From the NCBI GenBank assembly GCA_027578815.1, contig JANBTH010000843.1, forward strand, positions 1-10,711: a DNA stretch of 10,711 bases. Direction: 5' to 3'. The translations under genes and the position numbers were made by a program. Positions 8,436 to 10,711 of this stretch are shown here, piece after piece. Numbering within the stretch: the stretch's first letter is position 1; the number at the start of each line of letters is the position of its first letter. The notes below the pieces were generated by a model. That model had not been told where the DNA came from and ran no database searches. It saw nothing but the letters and a program-made list of their open reading frames with translations. The stretch comes from Coemansia sp. RSA 1804. Its lineage: Eukaryota; Kickxellomycota; Kickxellomycetes; Kickxellales; Kickxellaceae.

Positions 8436-8680
8436 AATTTTGAGTTATCGTCATTGATTTCTTTTTACTACCAAATTGTCTCGGTATCTATAATTTCTTG
8501 TTTTAAAAATTCTCTCTATTAAAACTATCAACAATAAGGTTTACTTTTCTACCACAATTGGAGATGCAAGCATTCTGAAAATTAAAAATGTCTAGTTGAA
8601 TGTATGTCTATACATCATCATGATTCAATCTGACTAGCATAATTTATCATCACCCATGTGGCTTTTAAAATAACCCATTT
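8436..8680. other. Spacer after carnitine acyltransferase
   Basis: This AT-rich sequence contains no supported gene and presumably holds the 3' untranslated regions of the acyltransferase and of any minus-strand gene ending at 8681. A nested imperfect inverted repeat at 8592-8637 is listed separately. Confidence 0.5.
8592..8637. repeat. Nested imperfect inverted repeat
   Basis: CTAGT at 8592-8596 faces ACTAG at 8633-8637, TGAAT at 8597-8601 faces ATTCA at 8623-8627, and ATGTAT at 8600-8605 faces ATACAT at 8610-8615. The arms are short and interrupted. It lies between two gene ends that probably converge, so a 3'-end hairpin on either transcript is possible. Confidence 0.3.
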
Positions 8681-8833
8681 TCAAGGTGATGTAGGAGGTG
8701 TATGAGGGTTGGGATTGGGACGTGGTGATGGGGCCTGCGGATGGGGTGAAGTTTGAGGTGGAGTTTGAGGTGCAGACATGCCTTTGGATGACTGAGTTTT
8801 TAGCTTATCTTTGAGACTGCGTAACAGTTGATT
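8681..8833 (-). CDS. Proline-rich C-terminal frame; exon or remnant
   Basis: On the minus strand a frame is open from 8833 to TGA at 8683-8681. It gives 18 residues rich in Lys, Leu and Ser, then a Met (8779-8777) and a 31-residue tail. From that Met, 13 of 32 residues are Pro, mixed with Gln, Thr, Ser, His and Asn. Such a low-complexity tail looks coding, because the surrounding DNA is AT-rich while this piece is strongly C-rich on the coding strand. A 12-bp tandem repeat (8749-8760 and 8761-8772, one mismatch) encodes part of it. An in-frame stop at 8836-8834 limits the frame, and an acceptor-like CAG just inside it could begin a last exon. It may be the end of the minus-strand gene whose UAS-like part lies at 9339-9740, or a short separate ORF. 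Function is not known. Confidence 0.33.
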   Translation of the reverse strand, partial: NQLLRSLKDKLKTQSSKGMSAPQTPPQTSPHPQAPSPRPNPNPHTPPTSP

Positions 8834-9187
8834 TTACTTGCAAGCAGTATATAGATGAATTTTGAATATGCTGGAGACAAAAAATAGATGTAGAACAGGT
8901 TGTTTGCCATGAGATATTTGGCTGCTTATATAGTATTAGCACAATACATTATATCCAACTAATATTTATATAACAACTGCTGTGTAAAATATTTCATATG
9001 TTTTGTCAGGTTCTCAAAAAGCTATTTTAGAATCAATTTAACATCTTATTAAGAAGGTTAAAGGATAATGACGTTTTTACTTTGGCATTTATTGTTATTT
9101 ACAACTTACTCGGAAACAGAAATATAGTTTATTTTAGTCGTTATTGCTTTTCTAAAGTCTTCATTAGAAGTATGTGTGGTCGTGTCT
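8834..9187. other. AT-rich stretch between minus-strand coding fragments
   Basis: I see no convincing gene here. A 64-codon plus-strand frame that overlaps the right part (9082-9276) shows no domain, and its codon content looks like chance in AT-rich DNA. If the minus-strand fragments belong to one gene, this is intron or decayed coding sequence. Confidence 0.4.
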
Positions 9188-9334
9188 TCAAGCGACGTGT
9201 TTCGCCAATTTTAATGGAACAATCGCTTTCACGGAATTTCCTGCTTGTTGCTTTATTGCAATATAAAGATTTATAATGTTTCTTTGTTTAGAATAAGATG
9301 ATATTTCAAGGATGGTCAACACGTTATAGCATAT
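9188..9334 (-). pseudogene. Short open frame next to UAS-like ORF; possible start of a UBX-like region
   Basis: This is a 48-codon frame on the minus strand, lying 4 bp past the stop of the UAS-like ORF and in a different phase. It ends TGA at 9190-9188. Its last third (SVKAIVPLKL) resembles the first strand of a UBX or ubiquitin-like fold, and the order UAS then UBX is the one known for FAF2/Ubx2-type proteins. The frame has no start codon near its beginning. It therefore needs either a splice, which I could not place in a frame-preserving way, or a frameshift plus loss of stops. The resemblance is weak and may be chance. Confidence 0.2.
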
Positions 9335-9338
9335 TCAA

Positions 9339-9740
9339 TTATGACTGTCTACAATTTTTAAATCTGAAGGATAGGTTTCTTTTTCTCTTAATAATCTGAC
9401 TTAATCTTGAAGATATTTCATCTATTGTTATCTTCTCATAAAAGACGGAGTTTACAGAAATCTCGGTTTCTGGCGACATTATAATTAGACAGAACATTGG
9501 ATAGTTGTTGTCAGCAAACCTGAGCACATCTTTTTTAAACATACAACACATGTCACTAACTGTAATTGCTGTAAAATGGGTGGTGCACCATGTGTTGTAT
9601 TCTTTTGCATCGCTAAATCCGTTGATACTGTTTATAATGCTTTGCTCAAACATATATTGCGATGTTGCCTGATCCCGTGTTTTTTCAAGCATCACAACAG
9701 ACCGTACCAGGCTTAAAAAGAGAACAAGCCAGAACTCCAT
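9339..9740 (-). CDS. UAS-domain-like protein (FAF/UBX family), exon or truncated gene
   Basis: From ATG at 9740-9738 this minus-strand frame encodes 133 residues ending TAA at 9341-9339; the frame is open back to 9803 without another ATG. The start is a hydrophobic run (FWLVLFLSLVRSVVM). The second half (VLRFADNNYPMFCLIIM, then a short loop and EISSRLSQII) follows the pattern of the UAS thioredoxin-like domain of FAF1/FAF2 and fungal Ubx2-type proteins: central NYP or TYP, hydrophobic strand, and a final helix with hydrophobic spacing. In that family UAS is preceded by UBA and a membrane hairpin and followed by a coiled coil and UBX, and the proteins recruit Cdc48/p97. Here the N-terminal UBA and the UBX are not in the frame, and Cys content is high. 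It may be one exon of a spliced gene or a decaying copy. The match is from memory of the family pattern, so it is tentative. Confidence 0.4.
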   Translation of the reverse strand: MEFWLVLFLSLVRSVVMLEKTRDQATSQYMFEQSIINSINGFSDAKEYNTWCTTHFTAITVSDMCCMFKKDVLRFADNNYPMFCLIIMSPETEISVNSVFYEKITIDEISSRLSQIIKRKRNLSFRFKNCRQS

Positions 9741-9983
9741 TAGCCTTCTGCCCAAATCTGCAATTATATTAATCTGCTTTGCGCGTGATTCGATGTGAAA
9801 CTTTTAAAAAATCAACGCAAGAAGTGCCACGTGCACATAACCCAAACATGTTGTTAACACTATTGTGTTTATAAACAAAGTCTTTTTAACCCAGCATGTG
9901 GGAATGTAGCTATTGTAAAGTTATTTTATTCTATTATAATATTGCGTATATAATCAATTATTGCATGGATATCACATAGTGAA
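9741..9983. promoter_or_regulatory. Divergent promoter region between UAS-like ORF and ATG12
   Basis: This 243-bp AT-rich stretch separates the minus-strand ATG at 9740 from the ATG12 start. It contains a palindromic E-box CACGTG at 9828-9833, a symmetric GTTTATAAAC-type string near 9868-9877 that could serve as TATA on either strand, and TATATAA at 9947-9953, 31 bp before the ATG12 start codon. CACGTG is the classic target of bHLH factors such as Cbf1 and Pho4. Whether it is used here is unknown. Confidence 0.4.
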
Positions 9984-10370
9984 ATGAGCGAACATACAAC
10001 AAATAGTCCTGCCAAAAGCACTCGCTCAGGCTCAATGGCAACTGGATCTACTGCTGTGACTTCATCCACTCCCGCTTCTACTGCCAGCACCAACGAACCA
10101 CCAAAAAAGGTTGTCGTACGATTCCGGTCCACTGGAAACGCTCCGATTTTAAAAAAGTCAGTCTATAAGATATCGTCAGCCCAGCGATTTCACGCGCTTA
10201 TTATATTTCTTCGGAAAGAACTTGGATACAAAGCATCGGAGCCGCTGTTTGTTTATGTCAACAGTGCATTTTCGCCAGCACCAGATGAGACAGTCTATAA
10301 TCTAGTCCGCTGCTTTGGCTTGGATGGTCAGCTTACGATTAACTACGCAACTACACCAGCTTGGGGATAA
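9984..10370 (+). CDS. ATG12: Ubiquitin-like autophagy protein ATG12
   Basis: This encodes a 128-residue ubiquitin-like modifier that is activated by Atg7, passed to Atg10 and joined through its C-terminal Gly to a lysine of Atg5. The Atg12-Atg5 conjugate with Atg16 promotes lipidation of Atg8 on the forming autophagosome. The first roughly 40 residues are Ser/Thr/Ala-rich and look disordered, as is common in this family. Residues about 45-128 form the ubiquitin-like fold: a VVVRFRSTGNAPIL strand near 46-59, a helix with FHALIIFLRKEL, then LFVYVNSAFSPAPDETVYNL and the closing AWG. The chain ends exactly at the family-typical Ala-Trp-Gly128, so no processing is needed. The frame is uninterrupted. 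ATG9984 gives a length similar to the short forms of the family. TATATAA lies 31 bp upstream. It diverges from the UAS-like ORF on the minus strand, and the gene ending at 10626 converges on it. Confidence 0.95.
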   Translation: MSEHTTNSPAKSTRSGSMATGSTAVTSSTPASTASTNEPPKKVVVRFRSTGNAPILKKSVYKISSAQRFHALIIFLRKELGYKASEPLFVYVNSAFSPAPDETVYNLVRCFGLDGQLTINYATTPAWG

Positions 10371-10625
10371 CTCGGTACTCAACGCTATGACTTATTGCAC
10401 TGGATTGAACTAACTAACAGTACGTAGCTAGGTATTCTATTTACGCGATATTATGCATTTACGGTAAAAAAAATCTTTATTTCAAACTTAGGCGTTTGAT
10501 GCTGTAGTAATATCATGACGAAGTAAATATTCACAATGTATCGACTGGATTGGGATATAGAAACACTAAATGACAGACTATTGTGATTAAAATAAACAGA
10601 GCAATTTAAATTTAAGTTTTGTCTG
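10371..10625. other. Spacer between converging ATG12 and right-edge gene
   Basis: This AT-rich stretch contains no gene. AATAAA on the plus strand at 10591-10596 could serve ATG12, and TTTATT at 10476-10481 (AATAAA on minus) could serve the converging minus-strand gene, about 145 bases past its stop. A 69-codon minus-strand frame beginning inside the right-edge gene and running to 10451 shows no family signal. Confidence 0.45.
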
Positions 10626-10711
10626 TTAGTCTGACGGGAAGCAGCGCCCACCCACAACAAGGCGCTTCAAGGGAAGCTTGGAGCTCAGCAGAGCATCGAT
10701 GCTGACAGCTG
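10626..10711 (-). CDS. 3' end of an unidentified minus-strand gene (partial)
   Basis: At the right edge the base composition rises from AT-rich to roughly 60% GC, as in the coding regions of this window. On the minus strand one frame is open from the edge to TAA at 10628-10626, giving about 27 residues that end in a Leu/Val-rich stretch followed by VVGGRCFPSD. The residue mix looks like protein, and the composition break lies close to the stop. Other frames are also open over part of this short stretch, so the strand and frame are not certain. The product is not recognisable. Confidence 0.4.
   Translation of the reverse strand, partial: AVSIDALLSSKLPLKRLVVGGRCFPSD

Noticed and set aside
8592..8637. 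Inverted repeat as terminal repeat of a small transposon
   Set aside because: The arms are about 5-6 bp and interrupted, with no target-site duplication and no room for an element.
9082..9276. 64-codon plus-strand frame
   Set aside because: It starts with a non-ATG codon in AT-rich DNA, shows no family pattern, and lies opposite better minus-strand candidates.
1..10711. Search for CRISPR arrays, tRNA or rRNA genes, transposase or reverse-transcriptase frames and prokaryotic operons
   Set aside because: None was seen; the gene content is ordinary fungal nuclear.

Overview
The window looks like nuclear DNA of an intron-poor, compact fungal genome. Long single-exon genes for a vacuolar-type ABCC transporter, a carnitine acyltransferase and the autophagy modifier ATG12 are separated by AT-rich spacers that carry TATA-like and AATAAA-like signals. 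There are no bacterial operon features, no tRNA or rRNA and no recognisable transposon. An early-diverging lineage such as Kickxellomycotina would fit the gene style, but that placement is inference only.

Layout. Bases 1-134 are the last codons of a carnitine acyltransferase gene whose body lies outside the window (copy 1). A spacer with a small upstream ORF (402-485) leads into a 1755-residue ABC transporter of the Ybt1/Vmr1 type (505-5772). After a 0.7-kb spacer comes a complete 655-residue carnitine acyltransferase (6468-8435, copy 2). The block from 8436 to 9803 has no clean gene, but on the minus strand it holds pieces that look coding: a UAS-like (FAF/UBX family) reading frame (9339-9740), an adjoining frame in another phase (9188-9334) and a proline-rich tail (8681-8833). 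These are either exons of one intron-containing gene or the remains of a decaying one. ATG12 (9984-10370) is transcribed divergently from that locus. The right edge holds what seems to be the 3' end of a minus-strand gene converging on ATG12.

How the parts relate. The two carnitine acyltransferase copies flank the transporter in the same orientation. They are almost identical over 91 bp, then diverge abruptly for their last 13-17 codons, yet both end in tripeptides that fit the peroxisomal PTS1 consensus (AHL and SRL). This suggests gene conversion over the catalytic body with independent, target-preserving tails. Copy 2 also shows a strong internal rise in GC content. The transporter (vacuolar membrane), the acyltransferases (probably peroxisomal acetyl-unit shuttle) and ATG12 (autophagy) share no obvious pathway. 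No wholly new system was seen; the points most worth checking are the paralog tails and the broken minus-strand locus.
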